Origin: Aphodoplasma sp045541115
Lineage (GTDB): Bacteria > Bacillota > Clostridia > UBA1381 > UMGS1253
Direction of reading: 5' to 3'
Assembly: GCA_045541115.1 (NCBI GenBank)
Contig: JAZQIM010000021.1
Coordinates: forward strand, 81,866-145,865
Length of the DNA: 64,000 bases
Below, piece after piece: positions 9,601 through 16,947 of this stretch. The position numbers were made by a program, and so were the translations under genes. Position 1 is the first letter of the stretch. Each line of letters opens with the position of its first letter. Below the pieces are notes generated by a model, which was given only the letters and a program-made list of their open reading frames with translations, was not told the DNA's origin and ran no database searches.

Positions 9601-10209
9601 CGAATTTCTAATAGCGAGATTGATGTGCATGAAGTTCGTCTTTGCGCTGAAAATATGCTTAAAATGCCGTCATTTATGAGTAAAAAAGACGGCATGGATG
9701 CACTCCGCCGCGGAAGTGCGATGCACTTTGTTATGCAAAACCTTGATTTATCAATGAGTCTTGACAAAAAGGGCATTATGTCGCAGCTTGAGGATATGAT
9801 TTGTAATCTTACAATTACAAAAGAGCAATCAGATGCGGTAGATGCAGAAAAGATTGCATCGTTTTTTGAAAGTGAGCTTGGCAGAAGAATGTTAAAAAGC
9901 GATACGGTTGTAAGAGAATCTTCATTTGAGATTGCACTTAATGCATCGGATGTAATGGATATAGATAACATTGATGAGCAGATTCTGCTTCAAGGAATAG
10001 TCGATTGCTATTTTTACGAAGGCGATGAGCTTGTGCTTTTGGATTATAAGACTGATTATGCAAAAGATGAAGGCGATATAGAGAAAATAAAAAATCAATA
10101 TAAACTGCAGTTAGAGCTTTATGAGAAGGCGTTAGAAAAAATCACAAATAAACGCGTCAAAGAAAAATATTTGTATTTATTTTCATTAGGAAGTGTGGTA
10201 AAATATTGA
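6637..10209 (+). CDS. addA: ATP-dependent helicase-nuclease subunit AddA
   Basis: A 1190-residue UvrD-like SF1A helicase fused to a C-terminal RecB-family nuclease; it supplies 3'-5' translocation and cleavage in AddAB. Walker A AAAAGSGKT is at 23-31, then the helicase signatures TFTDAAAKKMK, LIDEYQDSN, VGDLKQSIYRFR, SIHKSKGLEF and LYVALTRAREKL. The nuclease motif LLDYKTDYA has its metal-binding Asp at 1136. ATG 6637 follows AGGAGGTG at 6626-6633, which overlaps the addB stop; GTG 6631 is possible but less well placed. Length and motif order are normal for the family. Confidence 0.97.
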   Translation: MSVNWTSEQTKAIEKKDCNLIVAAAAGSGKTAVLVEKIVNMIEHKTDVDRLLVTTFTDAAAKKMKQEISDEIKKRILSDKTNNHLVRQLTLLSNADICTIDSFCMKVVRSSFHVLGIDPDFKIADQNESELLRMVAIDEVFEQMYESDDEAFYNLLECYAGQRGDDALVNVVLSLHDFVRTMPDYKEYLSKCIDMYKTSGSIFESKWGKVVVQSTKIALDGAIRCVKDALEYASVTDEMSSYVASLGIDLRELENISDKLCGGNFDETAKCVREFKMAAGGRAKPKTPDEVKEGVVKNREYVKKQLLKLAQDFYYDSEQNIKEEMLYAAKQVEALCNVVIKLEEKFFEIKNKRGVLDFADIEHLALKALSMTDENEKTVPSEIARELKEKYEMILIDEYQDSNELQETIFSRISRGDNIFMVGDLKQSIYRFRHTNPLLFKYKKDTYTESGINQRVIMSDNFRSRKTVVDFVNFIMSQISSQTVGEMEYDETERLNFGASYPDDDEDKMSAEIHIIDDNTDSDDDANEIVFGAHAEAVRVAKRILQLKRDGFEINDKKEGKRPLRYKDIVILMRSPSVDAQIFSDVLASYGIPTFSDVGGGYFMTEEVELMLSLLSVIDNPIQDIKLLALMRSVIGNFDDNELLQIRLNDAKADIYNALCSYANCDDELGKKCSDFLLRINNWRKRAQYMQVHELISYLYEETGFYDYVGVGAIGKQRRANLDLLLEYARSFEKTSFKGLFNFINYAERIKGAGRDMGSAKLIGENQDVVRIMSIHKSKGLEFGVVFVTRLAKKFNTRDLSNNVLYHPALGIGVDYIDVEGRYKYPTFIKRAIKEKLRFELLSEELRVLYVALTRAREKLILTLAPSGIEAKKKRWISGAMGKEKNALPLYYTSSATGMSDWIMGALMRHEAFRGYAMTHISCADTDAKIDLYTTSETLSAFNDGNKKAEEKNVKKDYTELIEKSLEYVYPYEKAKNVPTKISVTELKRISNSEIDVHEVRLCAENMLKMPSFMSKKDGMDALRRGSAMHFVMQNLDLSMSLDKKGIMSQLEDMICNLTITKEQSDAVDAEKIASFFESELGRRMLKSDTVVRESSFEIALNASDVMDIDNIDEQILLQGIVDCYFYEGDELVLLDYKTDYAKDEGDIEKIKNQYKLQLELYEKALEKITNKRVKEKYLYLFSLGSVVKY

Positions 10210-10234
10210 TATATGTTAATTTGGAGGAAGCAAA

Positions 10235-10558
10235 ATGGCAAAAAAAAGCATATTCAGCAGCGTAAGCCGTGAAAAAAAAGATAATTCAAAAACAGCGCTG
10301 ATAGCTCTTTCGTCTGTTGTCGCACTTCTTTTGATTTTTATTTTGTACTGCGCGGTTTTCTTTTCGGGTGACGGCACTTATGGTAATGCTGTACATGATA
10401 TAAGCGAAATGAAGATACAACTTGAAGAAAAGGATTCCCAGATAAATACATTAAAAGAGCAGATAAACACTTTAGAGGAGCAAAAAAGAAAGCTTGAAGA
10501 TGAGTTGTCTGCCATCAAAGCTACGCCAGCACCTCAGGACGATGATGATACACAGTAG
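10235..10558 (+). CDS. Small single-pass membrane protein with coiled coil
   Basis: A 107-residue protein I do not recognise. It has a basic N-terminus (about 1-20), one strongly hydrophobic span at about 21-44, then a heptad-rich stretch (about 58-96, repeated Q-I-N-T-L and E-E-Q units) predicted to be a coiled coil, and an acidic tail. The topology suggests an inner-membrane anchor with the coiled coil outside the cell. GGAGGAAG precedes the ATG, and it starts 25 bases after the addA stop, so it is probably co-transcribed with addAB. The organisation resembles small division or scaffold proteins such as FtsL/DivIC, but no diagnostic motif supports that. Confidence 0.7.
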   Translation: MAKKSIFSSVSREKKDNSKTALIALSSVVALLLIFILYCAVFFSGDGTYGNAVHDISEMKIQLEEKDSQINTLKEQINTLEEQKRKLEDELSAIKATPAPQDDDDTQ

Positions 10559-10606
10559 GCGATAGCAGAAACTAAAATAATAAAATTAAAAAAATTTACA
10601 AAAACC

Positions 10607-10635
10607 TTGACATTACCTAAAAAAAACAGTATAAT
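10607..10635 (+). promoter_or_regulatory. Sigma-A promoter of yceD-rpmF
   Basis: Exact consensus boxes, TTGACA at 10607-10612 and TATAAT at 10630-10635, with a 17-base spacer. It lies 30 bases upstream of the yceD start and drives yceD-rpmF. Confidence 0.9.
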
Positions 10636-10664
10636 ATTGATTGCGGCTTTTATGAGGTGTATAT

Positions 10665-11183
10665 ATGGAACTTAATCTATCTGATGTTATCAAAAATGAA
10701 GGAAGCGAAAAGAGCTTTTGCGAAAACGTGAAAATCGAGCCGATAAAGTATATGGGGCTTGAGGTTGCGTTTGATAAAGACGTAAAAGTGTGCGGAAGCG
10801 TAAAGAATGTGAGCGGAGTGTTGCAGCTTATAGCCGATGTTGATGCTCATATCTCTACGAAGTGCGCCAGATGCCTTTGTGATGTAAAAAAAGAGTTTAG
10901 CGTAAAGGTTGCGGAAACTCTTATGCAGGAAGGCGCAGCGGACACAAAAGTAGATTCGCAAGACGATGGTGAGATTATTGTTTTTTCAGGAAACACCCTT
11001 TTACTTGACGAAATCGTATTAAACAATATACTTGTTAATATGGAAGTAAAGTATTTGTGTTCGCCGGACTGTAAGGGACTTTGTAGCGTGTGCGGAAAAA
11101 ATCTAAACACCGATAAGTGCGATTGCAGTACCGATTTTATTGACCCAAGGCTTGAAGTGTTATCAAAATTATGTGATAAATAA
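10665..11183 (+). CDS. YceD family (DUF177) protein
   Basis: A 172-residue YceD/DUF177 protein. Two cysteine clusters are visible, KCARCLCD in the middle and a C-terminal set (CSPDCKGLCSVCGKN, DKCDC), which should bind zinc. In most bacteria this gene sits directly upstream of rpmF, as it does here (34-base gap). The family has been connected with 23S rRNA synthesis or stability and ribosome assembly; the molecular role is still vague. GAGGTG precedes ATG 10665. Transcription starts from the consensus promoter just upstream. Confidence 0.9.
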   Translation: MELNLSDVIKNEGSEKSFCENVKIEPIKYMGLEVAFDKDVKVCGSVKNVSGVLQLIADVDAHISTKCARCLCDVKKEFSVKVAETLMQEGAADTKVDSQDDGEIIVFSGNTLLLDEIVLNNILVNMEVKYLCSPDCKGLCSVCGKNLNTDKCDCSTDFIDPRLEVLSKLCDK

Positions 11184-11217
11184 ATTAAATTGCTTAATAT
11201 AATAGGAGGTGTATCTC

Positions 11218-11397
11218 ATGGCAGTACCAAAGGGAAAAGTATCTAAGGCAAGAAGAGATAAAAGACGTGCAAACTGGAAGCTTGAGGCTCCAAACCTCGT
11301 AAAGTGTCCTAATTGTCAGGAGTTCATGATGCCACACAGAGCATGTGGCAACTGTGGCTTTTACAATGGCAGAGAGGTTATTAAGAAGGCTGAGTAG
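11218..11397 (+). CDS. rpmF: 50S ribosomal protein L32 (zinc-binding form)
   Basis: A 59-residue L32 with the conserved start MAVPKGKVSKARRDKRR and the zinc ribbon Cys30-x2-Cys33 ... Cys43-x2-Cys46, so this is the C+ form that needs zinc rather than the zinc-independent paralogue. ATG 11218 follows AGGAGGT at 11203-11209; three in-frame codons upstream lie inside the ribosome-binding region and are not used. It is the last gene of the yceD-rpmF unit, closed by a strong terminator. Confidence 0.98.
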   Translation: MAVPKGKVSKARRDKRRANWKLEAPNLVKCPNCQEFMMPHRACGNCGFYNGREVIKKAE

Positions 11398-11424
11398 TAC
11401 TTATATTTAAAATTGCCTAAATTG

Positions 11425-11451
11425 GCGGACGTATATTCGTCCGCTTTTTTT
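11425..11451 (+). terminator. Rho-independent terminator after rpmF
   Basis: A 7-bp stem GCGGACG / CGTCCGC with a 6-base loop, followed by seven T residues. Confidence 0.93.
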
Positions 11452-11519
11452 CGTTTATAAAAAAGTTTTTGTCATAGCGAATATGGGCGCGCAATAATCT
11501 ATTATGGGGAGGCGATTGC

Positions 11520-11777
11520 GTGCTTAGAGCAGGAGATTTACGACAAAAGGAAGTAATAAATATTGCTACGGGGATGCGCCTTGGATTTGTAAGCGACGTC
11601 GAAATAAATTTTGAGGATGGATACATCGAGTCGATAGTCGTTCCCGTGCAAAACAGGTTTTTTTTCTTTTTTGGAAAAAATGACGATTATATAATACCAT
11701 GGAAGGATATTATACGCGTCGGCGACGACATAATTTTAGTCGATATGCCCGAGCTTATTAACAAAAAAATAAGATAA
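11520..11777 (+). CDS. YlmC/YmxH family sporulation protein (PRC-barrel)
   Basis: An 85-residue PRC-barrel protein of the YlmC/YmxH family: MLRAGDLRQKEVINI at the start, G-x-x-L/F-G-x-V-x-D (LGFVSDVEI) in the first half, and the IPWKDIIRVGDDIILV strand pair in the second. The family occurs in endospore formers and Bacillus members are under mother-cell control, but no biochemical function is established. Translation starts at GTG 11520 behind GGGGAGGCG. It has its own transcription unit, because a terminator lies 68 bases upstream. GTCATAG (11471) and a CAATAATCT-like stretch (11492) loosely resemble a sigma-E promoter; this is only a suggestion. Confidence 0.85.
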   Translation: MLRAGDLRQKEVINIATGMRLGFVSDVEINFEDGYIESIVVPVQNRFFFFFGKNDDYIIPWKDIIRVGDDIILVDMPELINKKIR

Positions 11778-11778
11778 C

Positions 11779-11807
11779 TTGCAAAATTTTTTATTTTAGT
11801 GTATAAT
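11779..11807 (+). promoter_or_regulatory. Sigma-A promoter of nrdR
   Basis: TTGCAA at 11779-11784 and TATAAT at 11802-11807 with a 17-base spacer, 47 bases before the nrdR ATG. Confidence 0.75.
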
Positions 11808-11854
11808 GACTATAAATGTATATGAAAATATATTAAAGTACGGAGGAAAGTAAT

Positions 11855-12310
11855 ATGAAGTGTCCGTTTTGCAATTATGAAGATAGCAAGGTAATTGACT
11901 CACGTCCCACAGAAGAAGGCACATCAATACGTCGCAGAAGAGAATGTATAGAATGCGGCGGACGATTCACTACATACGAAAAGGTAGAAACGATACCTTT
12001 AATTGTTGTTAAAAATGATAAAGCAAGAGAACCATTTGATCGCCATAAGCTTTTAAATGGTCTTGTAAGAGCGTGCGTTAAACGACCTGTATCGATGGCG
12101 GACCTTGAGAGACTCATCGATGATATTGAGGCGACTATGTCCAACTCCTTAAGACGTGAATTTGCATCGCAGGAAATTGGCGAAATGGCAATGGAGCGTT
12201 TGAAGGGGCTTGATGAAGTTGCATACGTGAGATTTGCATCAGTTTATAAAAAATTCCAGGATGTCGATACATTCCGCAAGGAGCTTAACAAGCTTTTGGG
12301 TGATGAGTAA
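11855..12310 (+). CDS. nrdR: Transcriptional repressor NrdR
   Basis: A 151-residue NrdR, the nucleotide-sensing repressor of ribonucleotide reductase genes. The N-terminal zinc ribbon has Cys3, Cys6, Cys31 and Cys34 and the strongly conserved basic segment SIRRRRECIECGGRFTTYE; an ATP-cone domain follows (VVKNDKAREPFDRHKLLNG onward to about residue 140). CGGAGGAAAG precedes the ATG. It has its own promoter and is followed after 42 bases by a PHP-domain gene. No NrdR box is obvious in its own upstream region, and no ribonucleotide reductase gene is in the window. Confidence 0.97.
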   Translation: MKCPFCNYEDSKVIDSRPTEEGTSIRRRRECIECGGRFTTYEKVETIPLIVVKNDKAREPFDRHKLLNGLVRACVKRPVSMADLERLIDDIEATMSNSLRREFASQEIGEMAMERLKGLDEVAYVRFASVYKKFQDVDTFRKELNKLLGDE

Positions 12311-12352
12311 AAGCCTTTTTAGGCAAACTGCATTAACGAAATGAGGAGTTAT

Positions 12353-13213
12353 ATGCCAAGTTTTATTGATTTACATACGCATACAACGGCTTCAGATGGC
12401 GCTTTGACACCGTCGCAGCTTGTAAGATATGCCGAAGAATGTGGTCTTTGCGCGATAGCAATTACAGACCACGATGCTGTCGGTGGACTTGATGAGGCAA
12501 AAGAGGCGGCACAGGGGCTCGATATTGAAGTAATAAATGGTATAGAGTTTAGTGCGACTTATGATAAGGAACTGCATATATTGGGTTACTATATAGACCC
12601 ATATGCCGCCATACTTCAGGGGGCTATGCAGGAGCTGTCGGAAAAAAGAGCAAAAAGAAATATGCATATGATTCAAAAGCTTATAGAAAATGGCTGCGAT
12701 ATTACCCGCGAAGATGTCTTATCTGCAAAAGAAAGCGACGATATTTCGGAGTTTGGCAGATTGCATATTGCGCTTGCACTTGTAAATAAAGGATATGCAA
12801 AAAATCTTAAAGAGGCATTTAGTAAATATCTTTCGATGGGCGCCTGTGCATACGTTGAGCGCGAGCGTTTTTCGCCAAAGCGATGCATCGAAATTATAAA
12901 AAAATCGGGCGGGTATGCATTTTTGGCACATCCGATATATTTAGATAAAGAGAGTGCGCAGCTCGAAGAGTTTATAGAAGAACTCATTGGATATGGCCTT
13001 GACGGCATAGAATGTTTTCACAGTGCACATACAGACGAATTTTCGGCTCTTTGCGTAGATATAGCAAAAAGACATTCGCTTATGATTAGCGCGGGTTCGG
13101 ATTATCACGGCGAAAACAAACGCAGCGCATCTTTAGGTAGAGTAAATAACGGAAGATATATTGAACGCGATATTTTAGATGATATAAAAAACAATATAGC
13201 AAAGCTCAAATAA
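12353..13213 (+). CDS. PHP domain metal-dependent phosphoesterase
   Basis: A 286-residue PHP-domain protein resembling the YciV/TrpH (RNase AM) group, which degrades RNA or small nucleotides 5'-3'. Metal ligands are visible in order: HTHTTASDG (His8, His10), AITDHDAV, GIEFS, HILGYY, LAHP and SDYHGE. ATG 12353 is chosen over ATG 12341 because GAGGAG at 12342-12347 sits inside the longer version with correct spacing to the second ATG. Probably co-transcribed with nrdR. The substrate cannot be read from sequence; a histidinol-phosphatase-like role is less likely given the length and motif order. Confidence 0.88.
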   Translation: MPSFIDLHTHTTASDGALTPSQLVRYAEECGLCAIAITDHDAVGGLDEAKEAAQGLDIEVINGIEFSATYDKELHILGYYIDPYAAILQGAMQELSEKRAKRNMHMIQKLIENGCDITREDVLSAKESDDISEFGRLHIALALVNKGYAKNLKEAFSKYLSMGACAYVERERFSPKRCIEIIKKSGGYAFLAHPIYLDKESAQLEEFIEELIGYGLDGIECFHSAHTDEFSALCVDIAKRHSLMISAGSDYHGENKRSASLGRVNNGRYIERDILDDIKNNIAKLK

Positions 13214-13217
13214 AAAC

Positions 13218-13245
13218 AGCCGATATCGATTTTACGATATCGGCT
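13218..13245. terminator. Bidirectional terminator between convergent genes
   Basis: A perfect 11-bp stem AGCCGATATCG / CGATATCGGCT with a 6-base loop. It lies between the stops of the PHP gene (+) and the oxidoreductase gene (-). The T tract is better on the minus strand (reading GGCTGTTTTTATTT). Confidence 0.88.
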
Positions 13246-13259
13246 TTAGTATTTACAGA

Positions 13260-14126
13260 TTACTTATTGTACTTAATATATGATCCGGGAGATGCAATTG
13301 CTTCTTCTATAGCTTTCATAATCTTAACGGGTGCAATAAAGTCGCTTGCCAGGCGCGGCTGCGCGCTGCCTTTAATAACATCTTCGACATAGTGCATTTC
13401 CTTTTCATATGCATCTGACAATGTGACACATGCAGTAAGGTTTTCGGCACCTGCTATAACGCTGTATGTATATTTATTTGTTCTGCAAATCATTACAAGG
13501 TTTGCAATCATGCCGTTTTTGTAGTTTAAAATTACGTTTACGTTGTCATTGTGTACATTTGCAGTAATCGTATCTATATCATCGCCGAATAAGAAGTTTA
13601 AGATTTCGACGAGATGTATTCCGTGAAATGCAATTCCGCCATACGGATTGTTAAGGCTTGCATATGCGCTTAGAGAAAAGTAATCGACACTTTTTTCGAG
13701 CTTTGAAATATCTTCTTTTAACTTAAGTAATTCTGAAGCGCTCTTTAGTGTTGAGCCGCCAAGCAGGGCTGCATCATATTTTTTTGCATAGTCACAAAGC
13801 TTTTTTGCATCTTCTTCATTAAGAGCAATTGGCTTATCAATCCATATCGGAGTTTTAGATTCTATAAACGGCTTTGCCTGTGCAAAATGGGCGTTGCCAT
13901 CGCGTGTTACGATGAATGCGAGGTCAACCTCGCCAATCATATCCTCGATGTTTTTGCAGCGCGTTTCGATTCCGTATGTATCCATAACATATGTTGTTCT
14001 TTCGTCAAAGCCCGGCTCGCCCCATACGTGAGTGAATTTTGCATCAATAACATTATTTTGATTTATAAGTCTGCAAAAAGCTTCGCAGTGGGTACTTTCC
14101 GTGCCGACTAAACCTATTTTATACAT
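13260..14126 (-). CDS. Gfo/Idh/MocA family oxidoreductase
   Basis: A 288-residue member of the glucose-fructose oxidoreductase/inositol dehydrogenase family. The N-terminal Rossmann start is KIGLVGTESTHCEAF, the mid-domain catalytic Lys-Pro motif is WIDKPIA, and FHGIHLVEIL sits where the family places the conserved catalytic His. The nucleotide-binding turn is GTESTH instead of the usual GxGxxG, so cofactor binding is somewhat unusual. It starts 23 bases after the stalk-domain gene, with CAGGAGAT as ribosome-binding site, and is the second gene of that operon. The sugar or cyclitol substrate is unknown. Confidence 0.88.
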   Translation of the reverse strand: MYKIGLVGTESTHCEAFCRLINQNNVIDAKFTHVWGEPGFDERTTYVMDTYGIETRCKNIEDMIGEVDLAFIVTRDGNAHFAQAKPFIESKTPIWIDKPIALNEEDAKKLCDYAKKYDAALLGGSTLKSASELLKLKEDISKLEKSVDYFSLSAYASLNNPYGGIAFHGIHLVEILNFLFGDDIDTITANVHNDNVNVILNYKNGMIANLVMICRTNKYTYSVIAGAENLTACVTLSDAYEKEMHYVEDVIKGSAQPRLASDFIAPVKIMKAIEEAIASPGSYIKYNK

Positions 14127-14149
14127 ATAAACATCTCCTGTGCTATAAA

Positions 14150-15739
14150 TTATTTGCTTATAATAAAGACAGTTTTTGTATTATCTGCCCAATCGACATC
14201 TTTATTAAATATCTCGCTTATAAAACGGATGGGTACGAGAGTGCGGTCTTTTACAATTATAGATGGCGAGTCAAGAGTAGCCTCATATATAGCGCCGTCA
14301 TAGTATGTGATATGCGCTTTGTCAGAGCCTACGGTCGTCACAATTGTATTTCCCTTCTGGCTTATTGTAATAGTCTTTGTCGCATCATCGTAATCCACAG
14401 TAGCGTTTAGTGATTCAGAAATTGCGCGTAGCGGCACCATCGTTCTGTTGTTTAATATGACAGGCTCACTGTCAAAAGCGATAAAGTGTCCGTCGATGCA
14501 AACTTCTACTCCTTTTTTCTCGAGCGATTCATACGGATCGCCTTTAGGGGAGAGAAGAGTCTTTTCGCCTTTGTTTAAAAACATATATTTACCGCGAAGG
14601 GAATGTGAATTTAAAATCGAAAATGCGCTTGCCTCATCTGCCTGATGCCATGTAATATAGTCTGTCGAAATAAGATTTAGTGGTTTTCCGGAAGTGGAAA
14701 TTCCAAATGCACTACCGTATAATTTAAGCATTTGTCCGTCAGATAACATAACGCTCGAAGATTCGGTAGTATTTGATGATGTTTTTAAAAGAGATACGCC
14801 GCCTGTATTATGTACGCTGTCGTGCCATAAAAATGCTTCGCATAAGTTATTTTCGTCGTTACATGTCTTGTAAAGTGGCGTATAAAACATATCCGACGCT
14901 TCCCAGTTTTTCGTATCAGAGCATTTATACACATCGAAAAATGTGTCATCGTATATGCTCGCTATATAAAAGCTTCCGTCATAATAAGAGCCAATAGTCG
15001 TTGAGTCGACGGGGAGCTTTATAGATGCAAATTCATCTGTAAGAGAAGATGTAAAATAGAGCTTTGCGCCTGAAGTTTCTGTTTTTACAGCGCCGTATAT
15101 GCTTTTTGTTTTGTCGTATGATACATAGTCATATGGCAGGACGCATAGCGATAAATCATCATTTAATATAGCGCTAACCTTACCATTTTCAGTATTTATG
15201 CCGTTTATTATATACATATCGGGATATTTTGATATGTTGAACTCGCCGTCCGATATTTTCTTGTCGGAAAGCTTTACCCAGTCTTTAGCATTAAAAGAAA
15301 AGTAGAGATATGCGCTTTTATCTTGAGCATTTTCTTTTTCATATGCTATATATAATTCTCTGTCATAGCTTATAACGGTATCGCGCTTAAATGTGTATAG
15401 AAGCTCAAAGTTTGCGCCGTCATATGATTTTACGAGATAGCCATTATAAAATACGATAAGTGCATCGGAGGACGGCTTTTGGTCGCAAATAATTCTTGCT
15501 CCGTCGGATCCGTCAATAAAATGCCATTCTTTTGCATTATGTGAATAATAAAGCCCGCCGTCAATACCTGACATATAGTAAACGTTTGATACATAAACAA
15601 CATTATCCGATAATATGTTTTCTTCGGGATAGTCTGTCGGGACAACATCAAAATACGTATAATTTTGCGCATAGGCTATATTTGATAATAAAATACATAT
15701 AATAGTAAAAGCTATAATAAAAACGGTTGTCTTTTTCAA
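14150..15739 (-). CDS. Secreted propeller-like protein with C-terminal copper-amine-oxidase-N (stalk) domain
   Basis: A 529-residue exported protein. A signal peptide occupies residues 1-24 (hydrophobic core, cleavage expected after AYA). The middle (about 30-400) contains spaced Asp-box-like units such as YYSHNAKEW, LVKSYDGANF, YFSFNAKDW, KCSDTKNW and ISTDYITW, typical of BNR/sialidase-type beta-propellers. The last 115 residues form the copper amine oxidase N-terminal-like stalk domain common in clostridial wall proteins (NNRTMVPLRAISE and a second KDRTLVPIRFISE). Translation begins at TTG 15739 behind AAGGAGGG; a nearby ATG is out of frame. The ligand is unknown. Confidence 0.82.
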   Translation of the reverse strand: MKKTTVFIIAFTIICILLSNIAYAQNYTYFDVVPTDYPEENILSDNVVYVSNVYYMSGIDGGLYYSHNAKEWHFIDGSDGARIICDQKPSSDALIVFYNGYLVKSYDGANFELLYTFKRDTVISYDRELYIAYEKENAQDKSAYLYFSFNAKDWVKLSDKKISDGEFNISKYPDMYIINGINTENGKVSAILNDDLSLCVLPYDYVSYDKTKSIYGAVKTETSGAKLYFTSSLTDEFASIKLPVDSTTIGSYYDGSFYIASIYDDTFFDVYKCSDTKNWEASDMFYTPLYKTCNDENNLCEAFLWHDSVHNTGGVSLLKTSSNTTESSSVMLSDGQMLKLYGSAFGISTSGKPLNLISTDYITWHQADEASAFSILNSHSLRGKYMFLNKGEKTLLSPKGDPYESLEKKGVEVCIDGHFIAFDSEPVILNNRTMVPLRAISESLNATVDYDDATKTITISQKGNTIVTTVGSDKAHITYYDGAIYEATLDSPSIIVKDRTLVPIRFISEIFNKDVDWADNTKTVFIISK

Positions 15740-15765
15740 GATACATACCCTCCTTGCTAATGCTT

Positions 15766-15794
15766 ATTCTAGCACAATGTGCCTTCGGTGTCAA
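15766..15794 (-). promoter_or_regulatory. Sigma-A promoter of the stalk-domain operon
   Basis: On the minus strand, TTGACA (15789-15794) and TAGAAT (15766-15771) with a 17-base spacer, 27 bases upstream of the TTG start. Confidence 0.85.
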
Positions 15795-15864
15795 CGTAAT
15801 CATAGTTAAATTCGTCGCGGTTTATTTACGTTTTTTAACAGAGTGTAAATTAGTAAAAATATAC

Positions 15865-15893
15865 TTGCAAAAAAAGCCTGAATAGGTTATAAT
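15865..15893 (+). promoter_or_regulatory. Sigma-A promoter of yajC
   Basis: TTGCAA (15865-15870) and TATAAT (15888-15893), 17-base spacer. Confidence 0.78.
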
Positions 15894-15982
15894 ATCTAAT
15901 ATATTAGAGCGTGTATATTTACTTATGCACGCGGATTTAAAAATATTTTATGCCGAAATATGTCGGCGGAATGGAGAATGTT

Positions 15983-16381
15983 ATGTTTGGTATTGTTGCA
16001 CATGCAGCGCCGGTGGCAGCGGATGGCGGAGCAGCCGGAATGTCAGGTATTTTTATGATTGTCATAATGTTTGCGATTATGTATTTCCTTCTTATACGTC
16101 CGCAGAAGAAAAAGGAAAAGCAGACAAGAGAAATGATTGCGGCAATCGTTGTTGGCGATGTTATCACAACTATTGGCGGCATTATGGGCAAGGTTGTAAA
16201 GGTTAAGGAAGATGAGATTCTTCTTACAACGGGAATGGTTGGAAATCCTGCTGAACGATCAACTATACGTCTTGCAAAATGGGCGATACGCGACGTTGTT
16301 AAAAAGGCTGAAAATACAGCTGTAATTGATGAGCCGCAGGAGGCTGAAGAAGCAGAGCCGGAAGTAAGCGAAGAAAATTAA
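15983..16381 (+). CDS. yajC: Preprotein translocase subunit YajC
   Basis: A 132-residue YajC, the small accessory subunit of the SecDF-YajC translocation complex. One membrane span (about 22-40) is followed at once by the family hallmark LLIRPQKKKEKQ and then the soluble barrel with GDVITTIGGIMGKV. The tail is acidic (Glu-rich). I chose ATG 15983 because GGAG at 15973-15976 is spaced for it; ATGs at 15950 and 15971 would give longer but poorly initiated forms. secD and secF are not nearby. Confidence 0.93.
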   Translation: MFGIVAHAAPVAADGGAAGMSGIFMIVIMFAIMYFLLIRPQKKKEKQTREMIAAIVVGDVITTIGGIMGKVVKVKEDEILLTTGMVGNPAERSTIRLAKWAIRDVVKKAENTAVIDEPQEAEEAEPEVSEEN

Positions 16382-16401
16382 AATTTTTGAATAAAACTGC
16401 A

Positions 16402-16448
16402 ATACTCCGAATAATGTATAACAGATACGTTATTCGGGGTATTTTTTT
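16402..16448 (+). terminator. Rho-independent terminator after yajC
   Basis: A 13-bp stem ATACTCCGAATAA / TTATTCGGGGTAT (one G-U pair) with a 15-base loop, followed by a T run. Confidence 0.88.
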
Positions 16449-16483
16449 ATCTTCAAAAAATTATCAAACACAGGGAGGATAAT

Positions 16484-16903
16484 ATGAAAAATGTTACAGC
16501 TGTTTCGGAAGAAAAAAATACAGCAAAAAAAATGGGCGCTGTATTTAAAGGCGCCATTATTGCGATTATAATAAGTGTTTTACTCTTTTTAGTTTTAGCG
16601 CTTGTTATGCTATATACTCCGTTGCCGCAGCAATCCGTTGGCCCGACTGCCGCTGCGATAAGTCTTCTTTGTGTGTTTTTGGGAGCATATTTATGCGCAA
16701 AGGCCTTGGGTGAAAAAGGATGGCTGTGGGGAAGTGTGTGCGGACTTATTTATTATATTATTTTATATATCAGTGCACTTAGCGCAGTAAAAGAGTTTAA
16801 TTTTTCGATAAAGACGCTTATTATGATTATAATAGGAATGCTTACAGGAATGCTTGGCGGAATATGGGCAGTAAACAGTGGGGCAAAGAAAAGACGAAGA
16901 TAA
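16484..16903 (+). CDS. TIGR04086 family membrane protein
   Basis: A 139-residue protein with four hydrophobic spans (about 21-43, 53-73, 82-102, 109-131) and a basic C-terminus, matching the TIGR04086/YrzE-type membrane protein that often follows yajC in clostridial genomes. GGGAGGATAAT precedes the ATG. A strong terminator separates it from yajC, so expression depends on read-through or an unseen promoter. Function is unknown. Confidence 0.78.
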   Translation: MKNVTAVSEEKNTAKKMGAVFKGAIIAIIISVLLFLVLALVMLYTPLPQQSVGPTAAAISLLCVFLGAYLCAKALGEKGWLWGSVCGLIYYIILYISALSAVKEFNFSIKTLIMIIIGMLTGMLGGIWAVNSGAKKRRR

Positions 16904-16912
16904 AGATATAAA

Positions 16913-16946
16913 AGCCGCAACATCGTATACGGTGCTGCGACTTTTT
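16913..16946. terminator. Bidirectional hairpin between convergent genes
   Basis: An imperfect hairpin (AGCCGCAACATCG against CGGTGCTGCGACT) between the stops at 16903 (+) and 16948 (-), with CTTTTTATT after it on the plus strand. Confidence 0.65.
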
Positions 16947-16947
16947 A

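Noticed and set aside
11471..11500. Sigma-E type promoter before ylmC
   Set aside because: The match to the -35 and -10 consensus is only partial; mentioned with the gene but not listed as a feature.
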